Made by a program: the position numbers and the translations under genes
The notes under the pieces: generated by a model
Told to the model about the DNA's origin: nothing
Seen by the model: the letters and a program-made list of their open reading frames with translations, nothing else
Databases searched by the model: none
Shown here: positions 1-7,374 of the stretch, in pieces
How positions within the stretch are numbered: the stretch's first letter is position 1
How the letters are laid out: each line of letters starts with the position of its first letter
NCBI GenBank assembly: GCA_964513655.1
Contig: CAZENQ010000034.1
Span: 1-31,890, forward strand
Source: G020350405 sp964513655
Lineage (GTDB): Bacteria > Planctomycetota > Phycisphaerae > Sedimentisphaerales > Anaerobacaceae
Direction of reading: 5' to 3'
Length of the DNA stretch: 31,890 nucleotides

Positions 1-168
<168 letters not shown>

Positions 169-241
169 TATCAATCCTTGGTTGGCATGGTTTAAGACCA
201 GAGTTTGTGCTCATAGGCGTATCTGCATATTTATTGAATCA

Positions 242-257
242 ATCCGCTTTTGCGGAT
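242..257 (+). other. Hairpin in the 23S-5S spacer
   Basis: A perfect 6-bp stem (ATCCGC/GCGGAT) with a TTTT loop lies a few bases before the 5S gene in the rRNA spacer. It has no T-run after it, so it does not look like a terminator. A role in processing the pre-rRNA is inference. Confidence 0.4.
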
Positions 258-263
258 AACGAA

Positions 264-374
264 CTTCCTGGTGACTATACTGACGGGGAAACGCCTGATC
301 CCATTCCGAACTCAGAAGCTAAGCCCGTCCGGCCGATGGTAGTCCTTACGGGCGAGAGTAGGTATCGCCAGGAT
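264..374 (+). rRNA. rrf: 5S ribosomal RNA
   Basis: The segment contains the 5S signature CATTCCGAACTCAGAAGCTAAG followed by CGATGGTAGT and GCGAGAGTAGG. The ends pair as helix I (CCTGGTG near 267 with CGCCAGG near 367), which fixes the boundaries within a few bases. Length is about 110 nt, normal for 5S. Confidence 0.95.
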
Positions 375-378
375 TTAT

Positions 379-410
379 AAAGGCCGGCTTGAAAAACAGG
401 CCGGCCTTTT
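379..410 (+). terminator. Rho-independent terminator of the rRNA operon
   Basis: A perfect 10-bp GC-rich stem (AAAGGCCGGC at 379-388 with GCCGGCCTTT at 400-409) with an 11-nt loop runs into a T tract, right after the 5S gene. Confidence 0.9.
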
Positions 411-446
411 CCTTTGCGCAGCGGCTTACTTAACTGTTGATTTGAC

Positions 447-475
447 TTGACGAAATTTGGGTGTCAGACTAAATT
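447..475 (+). promoter_or_regulatory. Sigma70-like promoter of the esterase gene
   Basis: TTGACG (447-452), a 17-bp spacer and TAAATT (470-475). It sits just after the rRNA terminator and about 58 bases before the chosen ATG at 534. An ATG-like reading upstream of 534 would overlap this promoter, which supports the downstream start. Confidence 0.55.
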
Positions 476-533
476 TGGACAAAACAGGCAAATCTGTTCA
501 CCAGATATGTGGTCAAGGCAAGGAGCAAGAATC

Positions 534-1841
534 ATGTGCCGACGGCGTGCCGCAACTTTGTATGGAATCCTGTCGATATTTTTGTTTACTGCAACCTTAG
601 CAATCGGCGCGCAAGCCCAGGATGTCAACTATGACGAATCGAAGGTGCCAAAATATGTTCTGCCGGACCTGCTCTTACTCGCGGATGGTATAAAGGTAGC
701 CGATGCAAATATGTGGCGGCAGCGTCGCCGCCCGGAAATCCTCAGACTATTTGAGCAGCACGTCTACGGTAAAGCACCCGGCCGGCCTGAACGAATGAAT
801 TTTGCTCTCGCTTCGGTCGACACGGAAGCGCTGGCTGCAAAAGCCACCCGCAAACAAATCAGTGTCTATTTCACAGGCAAAAAAGACGGCCCAAAGATGG
901 ACATTCTCATATACCTCCCTAACGACCGGCCGAGGCCTGTACCCCTTTTCCTGGGACTGAACTTCTACGGGAACCATTCGATTCATAAAGACCCCGGCAT
1001 CACACTATCGAAACAGTGGATGCGAAATAATAAAGATTACGGCGTTATAAATAACAGGGCAACGCAAGCATGCTGCGGTGTCAGGGCACACCGCTGGCCG
1101 GTTGAGGTAATTCTTCAGCGCGGCTACGCCCTGGCCACTATTTACTACGGCGATATTGACCCCGACTTCGACGACGGGTTTAAGAATGGTGTTCATCCGC
1201 TATTTTATAAGAAAGGCCAGACAAAACCTGCACCCGACCAGTGGGGCTCGATTGGTGCCTGGGCATGGGGCCTGAGCCGTGCAATGGACTACTTCGAGAC
1301 TGACGAGGACATTGATAATAAGCGGGTTTTGGTAATGGGTCATTCGCGCCTCGGCAAAACCGCCCTGTGGGCGGGCGCACAGGACGAGCGTTTCGGGTTG
1401 GTAATATCGAACAATTCCGGCTGTGGCGGCGCGGCATTGTCACGAAGGCGGTTTGGCGAAACCATTGAACACATCAACACAAACTTCCCACACTGGTTCT
1501 GTGACAATTTTAATAAATACAATGGCGCCGAAGATAAGTTACCTGTAGACCACCATATGCTGATTGCATTGATTGCTCCCCGCCCGGTATATATAGCCAG
1601 TGCCGAGCAGGATTTGTGGGCCGACCCAAGGGGAGAATTCCTCGCCGCTAAGCACGCCGACGTGGTCTATCGATTATTAGGTACTGACGGTTTGGCCGCC
1701 AATAATATGCCCGACCTCGAAAAACCTATAACCAGCACCATCGGCTACCACATCCGTCCCGGCAAACATGATGTGACCTTATACGACTGGGAAAGATTTA
1801 TGGACTTCGCCGACATCCACCTCAAACAGGCCAGAGACTGA
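534..1841 (+). CDS. Secreted glucuronoyl esterase-like alpha/beta hydrolase (CE15 type)
   Basis: 435 residues. The start at 534 has an AGGAG ribosome site 8 bases upstream and begins a clear Sec signal peptide ending at AQA/QD. The longer frame from 447 adds 29 non-signal-like residues and overlaps the promoter. The nucleophile motif GHSRLGK (Ser about 271) followed by TALWAGAQDERF and a glycine-rich NNSGCGGAAL stretch, then LIAPRPVYIASAEQD, and a late GKHDVT (His about 412) match carbohydrate esterase family 15. Family members cleave the ester between glucuronic acid of xylan and lignin alcohols. It is expected to act outside the cytoplasm on plant- or algal-type polysaccharide. The acidic third residue probably lies in the SAEQD segment but cannot be assigned surely. 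The gene is convergent with the next one, with only 42 bases between the stops. Another family-level option is a less specific acetyl xylan esterase. Confidence 0.85.
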   Translation: MCRRRAATLYGILSIFLFTATLAIGAQAQDVNYDESKVPKYVLPDLLLLADGIKVADANMWRQRRRPEILRLFEQHVYGKAPGRPERMNFALASVDTEALAAKATRKQISVYFTGKKDGPKMDILIYLPNDRPRPVPLFLGLNFYGNHSIHKDPGITLSKQWMRNNKDYGVINNRATQACCGVRAHRWPVEVILQRGYALATIYYGDIDPDFDDGFKNGVHPLFYKKGQTKPAPDQWGSIGAWAWGLSRAMDYFETDEDIDNKRVLVMGHSRLGKTALWAGAQDERFGLVISNNSGCGGAALSRRRFGETIEHINTNFPHWFCDNFNKYNGAEDKLPVDHHMLIALIAPRPVYIASAEQDLWADPRGEFLAAKHADVVYRLLGTDGLAANNMPDLEKPITSTIGYHIRPGKHDVTLYDWERFMDFADIHLKQARD

Positions 1842-1883
1842 GATTTACCGCTAAAACGTCAGCACAAACGTAAATGTTGCTGA

Positions 1884-3305
1884 TTACGGCCAGAGTTGCT
1901 CAGCAAGCCAGTTATCTGCGAGGACATCAAAGTCTTCGAAGTTGACAATATCGTCGTCAACCAGGTCTGCCTTGACGCCAGTGGTAAGCCACTCCTGTGT
2001 CACTACCTTAAGGTCTGAAAAATCGACGATGCAGTCCTCAGTTAAATCCGCCAGAGGATGAGCAATCTCAACAACGCATCTGGGCGGATGGAGCCTGATA
2101 CCATCGATCCACAAACGATTTGTCGTGGTTGCCTTGCTTTTCTGTCCCACCCTAACGCCGCCAATCCCGATGGTGAAACGGTCTACACTTGACAACATTA
2201 CACCGCAAGCGTCGAAGATTGACAGGTCAATGTTCCACTCGTGCCAAGTCTGCTCGGTTACGTGGTTCGGGTCAGGGTACTTTACCCATCCAGTGTTGCC
2301 GTTTGTGTCCTCCAGCTCGACCCACGGCCAGACAGCCTCCATGTCAGCTGTAACCGTACACGGGTCACCCAAAAAGTACAGCACGAGTGCCTTAACACCA
2401 GCGATAGTCCAATCTGGTCCACTCCGTAAATCAGCGAGGTTGGCGTCGACCTGGGCGCCGATATAGTTTCCTCCGTCCTTAGTCGTATTGGTATACTCAT
2501 ACCTCATCGAATTACCATCGAGCGTGCAATTAAGGTCTTTCTCAAGGAAGATTTCCGAGTCACCACCGTGAACCCAATAATCGTCCCACAGAGAGCGGAG
2601 TTCCAAATCGTCTACATACAAGTCAAAGTTGTCGACAACGATATCGATATAGGCCGTCGCCGGTGTTAGCCAGATATCATCAAACCAGACTTTAGCCCCT
2701 CCTGTCATCTCGGACTGTTGTCCTGCCTTTGTACCGCCGACTCCGATACTGACACTGTCGATAGCTGACAGTGTCACACCGCACGAATCGTAGATATCCA
2801 GGTCAATATCCCACTTATGCCAGATGGCCTCAAACATGTCGTTCACATCGTCGTAGTACACAGTCCCGGTATTGCTGCTAGTATCTTCCAGTTCCACCCA
2901 CATCCGCGCAGCGTTAATATCACTAACAAATGCCTGACTGCATGGGTCCCCACGGAAGTGCACACTCAATGTGTTCACACCCCCTATCGTCCAATCCGAG
3001 CCGACCTCCAGCTCAGTCATATCTTGCGCGTCCATCCACGAACCGATATACTTGCCTACCTCCAAACTGAAATTGTGATACAGAAACTCAACAGAATAGC
3101 CGTTACGAGTGGCACTCGGGTCCATCTCAAGGAAGATTTGTGCATCGCTGCCGTTTGTCCAGTAATCACCCCACACGTTCCACAGCGCGGTTTGGTTAGC
3201 GTAGTCAAAATAATCCACAATAACTTGAGCTGTTGTCGTACCGGTCAAACCAACCAGCAAAACTGCCATTACTACCCACCTCTTGAGATTTGTTCTCTTC
3301 AACAT
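1884..3305 (-). CDS. Secreted protein with two carbohydrate-binding-like modules and a C-terminal dockerin
   Basis: 473 residues from the ATG at 3305. That start has AAAGGA 8 bases upstream; the ATG three codons earlier has almost no spacing. A signal peptide (LKRWVVMAVLLVGLTGTTTAQ) is followed by two copies of a roughly 190-residue module, about residues 28-215 and 222-405. Each starts with D-Y/N-F-D and shares SDWTIGGVN or PDWTIAGVK, RGDPC or LGDPC, WVELEDT, IWHKWDIDL or TWHEWNIDL, and ends in VWFDDIWL or LWIDGIRL. The pattern resembles secreted beta-sandwich carbohydrate-binding modules, but no named family is recognised. Residues about 415-473 hold a dockerin-type pair (DLTEDCIVDFSDLK...QEWL and DLVDDDIVNFEDFDVL...DNWL). 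No catalytic domain is visible, so it looks like a binding or scaffold-docked protein. Confidence 0.8.
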   Translation of the reverse strand: MLKRTNLKRWVVMAVLLVGLTGTTTAQVIVDYFDYANQTALWNVWGDYWTNGSDAQIFLEMDPSATRNGYSVEFLYHNFSLEVGKYIGSWMDAQDMTELEVGSDWTIGGVNTLSVHFRGDPCSQAFVSDINAARMWVELEDTSSNTGTVYYDDVNDMFEAIWHKWDIDLDIYDSCGVTLSAIDSVSIGVGGTKAGQQSEMTGGAKVWFDDIWLTPATAYIDIVVDNFDLYVDDLELRSLWDDYWVHGGDSEIFLEKDLNCTLDGNSMRYEYTNTTKDGGNYIGAQVDANLADLRSGPDWTIAGVKALVLYFLGDPCTVTADMEAVWPWVELEDTNGNTGWVKYPDPNHVTEQTWHEWNIDLSIFDACGVMLSSVDRFTIGIGGVRVGQKSKATTTNRLWIDGIRLHPPRCVVEIAHPLADLTEDCIVDFSDLKVVTQEWLTTGVKADLVDDDIVNFEDFDVLADNWLAEQLWP

Positions 3306-3365
3306 TTTCCGCATCCTTTAATTTGGTTCCCTGAAATTTTTCTCGCTCGCATTGTTACCCTTGCT
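3299..3365 (-). promoter_or_regulatory. Shared 5' leader with 17-codon mini-ORF, copy 1
   Basis: Upstream of the dockerin gene, a mini-ORF starts at 3352 behind AGGAGCAAGGGTAACA and reads MRARKISGNQIKGCGKC. Its TGA (3301-3299) overlaps the first codons of the main gene. The whole block is nearly identical to the leader of the neighbouring propeller gene (about 5847-5912). The layout suggests a leader peptide or translational coupling; that is inference. Confidence 0.45.
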
Positions 3366-3422
3366 CCTGTTAATCCGCCGAAAGTACCTTTCCTTCCATC
3401 CTTTAAAGAAAATGATGTATTA

Positions 3423-3451
3423 ATATTACCATAAATAATCCACAAAATCAA
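3423..3451 (-). promoter_or_regulatory. Sigma70-like promoter of the dockerin gene
   Basis: Read on the minus strand: TTGATT (3451-3446), 17-bp spacer, TAATAT (3428-3423). It lies about 70 bases upstream of the mini-ORF start and 120 upstream of the main ATG, in an AT-rich stretch. Confidence 0.5.
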
Positions 3452-3481
3452 TGTTTTTTGCCTTTCCAAGGCCTTGACCCT

Positions 3482-3749
3482 AAAATAAACCTCTAAAGCG
3501 AACGCCAGCGATATTTCCCTTCAAAACCGCTTTCTATCCCCTATAGTCCAGTAATTGACAACCGCGTTACACTTTTTTTAAAAAATTTTGTATCCTCTCT
3601 AAAATGACTCTTCTCCGCCCAATTACAGGCCGAAACGCCCCTCTCAGAGCAGTTTAACGCACAGTTTCAGCACTTCCAGGATGATGCCCCCGCCGGATAA
3701 GACCATAACGAACTGCAGACTACATAACGAAAGGCCGTAAGCGTTATAC
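3482..3749. other. Intergenic region, no gene seen
   Basis: Between the promoter of the dockerin gene and the stop of the propeller gene I see no supported gene. It holds an A/T block near 3572-3590 (a run of T then A then T) and a 6-bp inverted repeat just past the propeller stop codon (ATAACG/CGTTAT near 3723-3746) without a T-run. No clear terminator for the propeller gene could be assigned. Confidence 0.4.
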
Positions 3750-5846
3750 TCACAGTCCATTGGTTTTCTTGCGCTTCAGAATAACCCTTCTTCCAGCCCT
3801 GCCGGGCAAATTATTTCTCCTGCGGCCTTTATCTATCACTCTAATCGTATCCGTACCCTCAAATATAGTCCCGTCACTAAGTTCACCGCTCACAACCAGT
3901 TCCACCTCGACAGGTGTTTCCAACTCGGTCAGCATTTCCTTTACCGCTCTCCGGCTGAACTTTGCGACTGCAAATTCATCCCCCAACCATACTCGCTCGG
4001 CTTCTATTTTCTCTTCAAGCAAGACGCTGTTGGGCTCAATGTCGGCAACGTTGTAATCTTGGGCTAACCGGATGACGCACATAATCCACCTACCCTTGCT
4101 CGCTAAATTAAGTCTCCTGGGCAAAATCCTAACTGCCGCTTCAATTAGTGGCCGAGCAACCTCCCTTAAGGCAAGACTGTGCCACGCACCTGCGGAGACA
4201 GCCACAAAGTCATTTCCCGAAGGTGCTGTTGCTTGGCCGGAATCATTCCGCCCCCATCCTACGACGCTGCCGTCGGCCTTCAGCGCAAGACTGTGATACT
4301 GCCCTGCGGAGATAGCCACATAGTCATTTCCCTCTGGTGCTGTTGCCTGACCATAAGAGTCATCTCCCCATCCTGCGATGCTGCCGTTGGCCTTCAAGGC
4401 AAGACTGTGATTGCGCCCTGCTGAGACAGCCACAAAGTCATTTCCCGAAGGTGGCGCTGCCTGACCATAATTGTTACGACCCCATCCCACGATGCTGGCG
4501 TCGGCCTTCAGCGCAAGACCGTGGTTCCAACCTGCGGAGATAGCCACATAGTCATTTCCCGAAGGCGGTGTCGCCTGACCATAATAATTATCCCCCCATC
4601 CTGCGATGCTGCCGTCGGCCTTCAGCGCAAGACTGTAGTCCCAACCTGCGGAGATATCTACAAAGTCATTTCCCGAAGGTGACGTGGCCTTACCATCACT
4701 ATTATGCTCCCATCCCGCGATGCTGCCGTCGGCCTTCAGGGCAAGACTGTGATGCCCCCCTGCAGAGATAGCCACAAAGTCGTCCCCCAAAGGTGGCGTT
4801 GCCTGACCAGCCTCATTCTGACCCCATCCTACGATGCTGCCGTCGGCCTTCAGGACTAGATTGTGAAAGCCACCTGCGCTGCTATCCATAAAGTCACTTC
4901 CTCGAGGCGGCCTTGCCTGACCATGATTGTCACGACCCCATGTCACGATACTGCCGTCGGCCTTCAGCGCAAGACTGTGATTCCACCCCCCTGCAGAGAC
5001 AGCCACAAAGTCATTTCCCTCTGGTGGTGTTGCGTGACCATAATCATTATCCCCCCATCCTACGATACTGCCGTCGGCCCTCAGCGCAAGACTATGACCC
5101 GGCCCTGCAGAGACAGCCACAAAGTCATTTCCCGAAGGTGGAGTTGCCTGACCATTATTATTATACCCCCACCCTACGATGCTGCCGTCGGCCTTCAGGG
5201 CAAGACTGTGGTCTCCCCCTGCAGACACAGCCACAAAGTCATTTCCTTCAGGTAGTGTTGTCTGACCTGCCCAGTTAGACCCCCACCCCACGATGCTCCC
5301 ATCGGACTTAAGAGCGAGACTATGTACGCCCCCCGCCGAGATTGCCACAAAGTCATTTCCCGAAGGCGGCGTTGCCTGGCCAAAACTATTACGCCCCCAT
5401 CCTGCGACGCTCCCATCGGCCTTCAGAGCAAGACCGTGCGACTTCCCTGCAGCGATAGCCACAAAGTCATTCCCTTCAGGCGGCGTTGCCCGACCATCAC
5501 CATTATAACCCCATCCGATGATGCTCCCATCGGCCTTCAGGGCAAGACTGTGCGCCTGCCCACCGCCGGAAATAGCCACAAAGTCATTCCCTTCAGGCGG
5601 CATTGCCTGACCTTGCTCGTTATCCCCCCATCCTGCGATGCTGCCGTCGCCCTTCAGGGCAAGACTGTGGTCCCAACCTGCGGAGACAGCGACAAAGTCG
5701 CCCCCGACAAAATCGTTGCTGTCGACGACCATCCTCCCCCAACTTACCACCGAACCAGCCCAGGCTTCTTGCCCAACCGAATACTGAGCCGCCAAAAGTA
5801 GCGCTATTATTACCAGCCAATTTTTCAGACTTCTTCTCTTGAACAT
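3750..5846 (-). CDS. Secreted BLIP-II/RCC1-like beta-propeller protein, 14 repeats
   Basis: 698 residues. The start has AAAGGAGG 6 bases upstream and a signal peptide (LKNWLVIIALLLAAQ). Residues about 45-560 are 13 full and one partial copy of a 38-residue repeat with core GNDFVAVSAGxxHSLALKADGSIVGWG. This is the short RCC1-type repeat of BLIP-II, a secreted seven-bladed propeller, rather than the 50-residue eukaryotic RCC1 repeat. Fourteen copies would fit two seven-bladed propellers; that is inference. Residues about 565-698 form a different domain (RRLNLASKGRWIMCVIRLA, DYNVADIEPNSVLL, GTIFEGTDTIRVI), seen in my memory as a C-terminal unit of other secreted planctomycete, archaeal and Chloroflexi proteins; I cannot name it. 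The role is probably protein or ligand binding at the surface; the partner is unknown. Confidence 0.82.
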   Translation of the reverse strand: MFKRRSLKNWLVIIALLLAAQYSVGQEAWAGSVVSWGRMVVDSNDFVGGDFVAVSAGWDHSLALKGDGSIAGWGDNEQGQAMPPEGNDFVAISGGGQAHSLALKADGSIIGWGYNGDGRATPPEGNDFVAIAAGKSHGLALKADGSVAGWGRNSFGQATPPSGNDFVAISAGGVHSLALKSDGSIVGWGSNWAGQTTLPEGNDFVAVSAGGDHSLALKADGSIVGWGYNNNGQATPPSGNDFVAVSAGPGHSLALRADGSIVGWGDNDYGHATPPEGNDFVAVSAGGWNHSLALKADGSIVTWGRDNHGQARPPRGSDFMDSSAGGFHNLVLKADGSIVGWGQNEAGQATPPLGDDFVAISAGGHHSLALKADGSIAGWEHNSDGKATSPSGNDFVDISAGWDYSLALKADGSIAGWGDNYYGQATPPSGNDYVAISAGWNHGLALKADASIVGWGRNNYGQAAPPSGNDFVAVSAGRNHSLALKANGSIAGWGDDSYGQATAPEGNDYVAISAGQYHSLALKADGSVVGWGRNDSGQATAPSGNDFVAVSAGAWHSLALREVARPLIEAAVRILPRRLNLASKGRWIMCVIRLAQDYNVADIEPNSVLLEEKIEAERVWLGDEFAVAKFSRRAVKEMLTELETPVEVELVVSGELSDGTIFEGTDTIRVIDKGRRRNNLPGRAGRRVILKRKKTNGL
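4160..5715 (-). repeat. Tandem 114-bp coding repeats (propeller blades)
   Basis: A 114-bp unit, including on the plus strand the recurring GCCACAAAGTCATTTCCC, returns at regular spacing (for example near 4201, 4315, 4429, 4543). It encodes the 38-residue blades of the propeller protein. One copy has an extra codon, and copies 7 and 8 (near 4830-5000) are the most diverged, with MDSSAGGFHNLVLK in place of the consensus. Confidence 0.9.
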
Positions 5847-5914
5847 TTTACGCCTCCTTTAATCTTGGTCCGTGACATTTCTTCTCGCTCGCATTGTTAC
5901 CCTCGCTCCTGCTG
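5847..5914 (-). promoter_or_regulatory. Shared 5' leader with 11-codon mini-ORF, copy 2
   Basis: A mini-ORF at 5894-5859 (MRARRNVTDQD, stop TAA) is preceded by AGGAG and GAGG and ends immediately before the AGGAGG site of the propeller gene. The block matches the leader at 3299-3365 with only a few differences over about 68 bases. A leader peptide or a conserved mRNA structure are both possible. Confidence 0.45.
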
Positions 5915-5996
5915 GCCCGCAGGCTACGAGCATAAAATTACCGGATTTCCCGCAAACTACCCGGAACATCCCTGAAAATCCACTGATATATCATCT

Positions 5997-6025
5997 ATTA
6001 TAAAGCCAATCCTGTCAAAAAACAA
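5997..6025 (-). promoter_or_regulatory. Candidate promoter of the propeller gene
   Basis: On the minus strand a perfect TATAAT (6002-5997) is preceded by a 17-bp spacer and TTGTTT (6025-6020). A TTGACA overlaps the spacer region but is only 10 bases from the TATAAT, so it is not the -35 for that hexamer. The long 5' UTR would include the shared leader. Confidence 0.45.
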
Positions 6026-6063
6026 GCAATTTTCAGCACAAACGCGCACCCCCCTCTAATACT

Positions 6064-6088
6064 GAGCGGACCCTCTGTCCGTCCGCTC
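6064..6088. other. Perfect 8-bp hairpin
   Basis: GAGCGGAC (6064-6071) and GTCCGCTC (6081-6088) with a 9-nt loop, followed on the plus strand by only TTTG. It could be a weak terminator or a structural element. No plus-strand gene ends nearby, so its purpose is unclear. Confidence 0.35.
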
Positions 6089-6152
6089 TTTGAAAACTCA
6101 ATATCGAAGACCCGGCCGCCCCACCCGCGGTTAATTCCCTTCGTGCCCCTTG

Positions 6153-6210
6153 CCCCGTTAGAGTGCGCGTCCGTCATAATCTATTACGGGGTCGTTTACT
6201 CTAATCGGGG
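6153..6210. other. Nested imperfect palindrome, possible structured element
   Basis: Outer arms CCCCGTTAGAGT (6153-6164) and ACTCTAATCGGGG (6198-6210) pair with one bulged base. Inside them an inner stem (CCGT/ACGG plus 3 more pairs, about 6171-6189) closes a 3-nt loop. It lies in a non-coding stretch between divergent units. Confidence 0.35.
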
Positions 6211-6325
6211 TCTGTGCGCTCTGTGGCAAAAAAATGCTTTGTGGCTAACTAAAAAATGTAAAACGAAACCAATTTTCGAAGGGCAAAAATGAACATATAC
6301 TCAGCTATAACAAAGGATTACGAAA

Positions 6326-6484
6326 ATGAACAACCTGGCAGACACGGACAAAACGAAACCAATCTTGTCCGTCTGTTCCAATCGCGATAGGGCGATAGAG
6401 CTGTCATCTTTTGGCATTGGAGCGGATGTTTCATATATTATAAGAGGGTGGTCTTTGGGCACTTGCCATCAAAATGGGGGGTAG
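6326..6484 (+). CDS. Small hypothetical protein upstream of the flagellin-like gene
   Basis: 52 codons beginning MNNLADTDKTKPILSVCSNR. It has a good ribosome site (AAAGGA, 8 bases upstream). Its TAG ends two bases before the ATG of the next gene, so the pair would be translationally coupled. I recognise no domain. It may instead be a decayed gene fragment, as the region just upstream shares a short repeat (AAAACGAAACCAAT at 6260 and 6350) with it. Confidence 0.35.
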   Translation: MNNLADTDKTKPILSVCSNRDRAIELSSFGIGADVSYIIRGWSLGTCHQNGG

Positions 6485-6486
6485 GA

Positions 6487-7281
6487 ATGCTCGAAGTAAA
6501 GGATGTATGTGATACTGCCTTTAGCAAATGGCCGGTCAGCCGCAACTACAACTGGGCCGAAGGCTCCCTCAAAGCAGCCGACGACGACAGGTCCGTAGCA
6601 ACAATCCGCGAATATCTGGCCGACGATATTGCCGACGTCCGGCTGAGCGCCAAGGATGCCAATGCCGCCACTTCAATAGTCCAGACGTTTGTGGATGCCG
6701 CCTCTACCATCCGCGACAAACTTACCCAAATGCAGCAGCTCGCCGAAAAAGCCGCCTACGGCTACTGCCCCGACCTCAAGAAATCCTCTTTGCAGAAACA
6801 GTTGGAAGCATTAGCGGCGGATATCAATAAGATAGTCGCTGATACCAGTTATATCCACGATACCGAACACGGTGTGAATAAGTTGCTTAGTGGCCAGGGC
6901 GAAACGATAGAAAGACGCATTGACAAAGTTCGTACCATCAAACTCTTTCCAAGAAACCTCACCTTCAACATCGAAGATGTGAACTTAACCAACGACGCGG
7001 CGGGTACATGGAAAGTCATCAAAACTGCTGTAAAAGCAGCCACCGAATACACCGACTACCTTGGCAGCCAGGCCAAAATTCTGCAGGATTCAATGGCTAC
7101 AATAGAACGCAAGATGACCGCCGCCGCGGGTTTTGACTCAAGTAGTTTTGAAACGGACACGGCAGCGCAAATAACAACCAACCTGGCAAAGCAAATCTCA
7201 GAAAATCCCCTCCTGTCTTCAAAGACCCAATCAAACATCACGCCTGATGAGGCCCTATATTTGCTCAAGATGGAGGGCTGA
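6487..7281 (+). CDS. Flagellin-like protein, divergent
   Basis: 264 residues. The start at 6487 follows the small ORF after two bases and avoids a 13-residue extension from a GTG at 6448. Residues about 35-145 follow the helical N-terminal flagellin pattern: RLSAKDANAATSIVQTFVDA, then IRDKLTQMQQLAEKAAYG, LQKQLEALAADINKIVADTSYI and NKLLSGQG. The last 90 residues resemble the C-terminal D0/D1 helices, ending PDEALYLLKMEG where flagellins have NQxPQxVLxLL. The protein keeps both helical ends and only a short centre. It lacks the usual first residues (M-x-I-x-T-N) and its N-terminus is shortened and reworked. No flagellar gene is next to it. It could be a minor filament protein, a hook-filament-junction-type relative, or a non-flagellar derivative. 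Confidence 0.55.
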   Translation: MLEVKDVCDTAFSKWPVSRNYNWAEGSLKAADDDRSVATIREYLADDIADVRLSAKDANAATSIVQTFVDAASTIRDKLTQMQQLAEKAAYGYCPDLKKSSLQKQLEALAADINKIVADTSYIHDTEHGVNKLLSGQGETIERRIDKVRTIKLFPRNLTFNIEDVNLTNDAAGTWKVIKTAVKAATEYTDYLGSQAKILQDSMATIERKMTAAAGFDSSSFETDTAAQITTNLAKQISENPLLSSKTQSNITPDEALYLLKMEG

Positions 7282-7314
7282 GCCCTGCCTTCTCGTCGAA
7301 GCCAGACTTTACTT

Positions 7315-7342
7315 TTGCACCTCGGCTAACTAATTTTATTCT
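7315..7342 (+). promoter_or_regulatory. Candidate promoter of the DUF456 gene
   Basis: TTGCAC (7315-7320), 16-bp spacer, TATTCT (7337-7342). A second -10-like TAAAAT at 7363-7368, six bases before the GTG start, is a competing option that would give a leaderless mRNA. Confidence 0.3.
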
Positions 7343-7374
7343 TGCTTTCCAACTTTTTCCTCTAAAATTAGCCC

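Noticed and set aside
447..533. 29-residue N-terminal extension of the esterase
   Set aside because: It overlaps the promoter, breaks the signal peptide layout and has no ribosome site; the start at 534 is better.
3555..3583. Plus-strand TTGACA, 17 bp, TTAAAA promoter-like pair
   Set aside because: No plus-strand gene follows; the -10 part lies in a T/A homopolymer block.
4160..5715. Regular 114-bp repeats taken as CRISPR or satellite DNA
   Set aside because: Units are in frame, lack unique spacers and encode propeller blades.
4863..5801. Long plus-strand frames opposite the propeller gene
   Set aside because: They mirror the repeats on the other strand and consist of repeated Cys/Arg/Pro-rich shadow sequence.
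6448..6486. GTG start extending the flagellin-like protein
   Set aside because: It overlaps the small ORF, has no suitable ribosome site spacing, and the ATG at 6487 sits right after the small ORF's stop.
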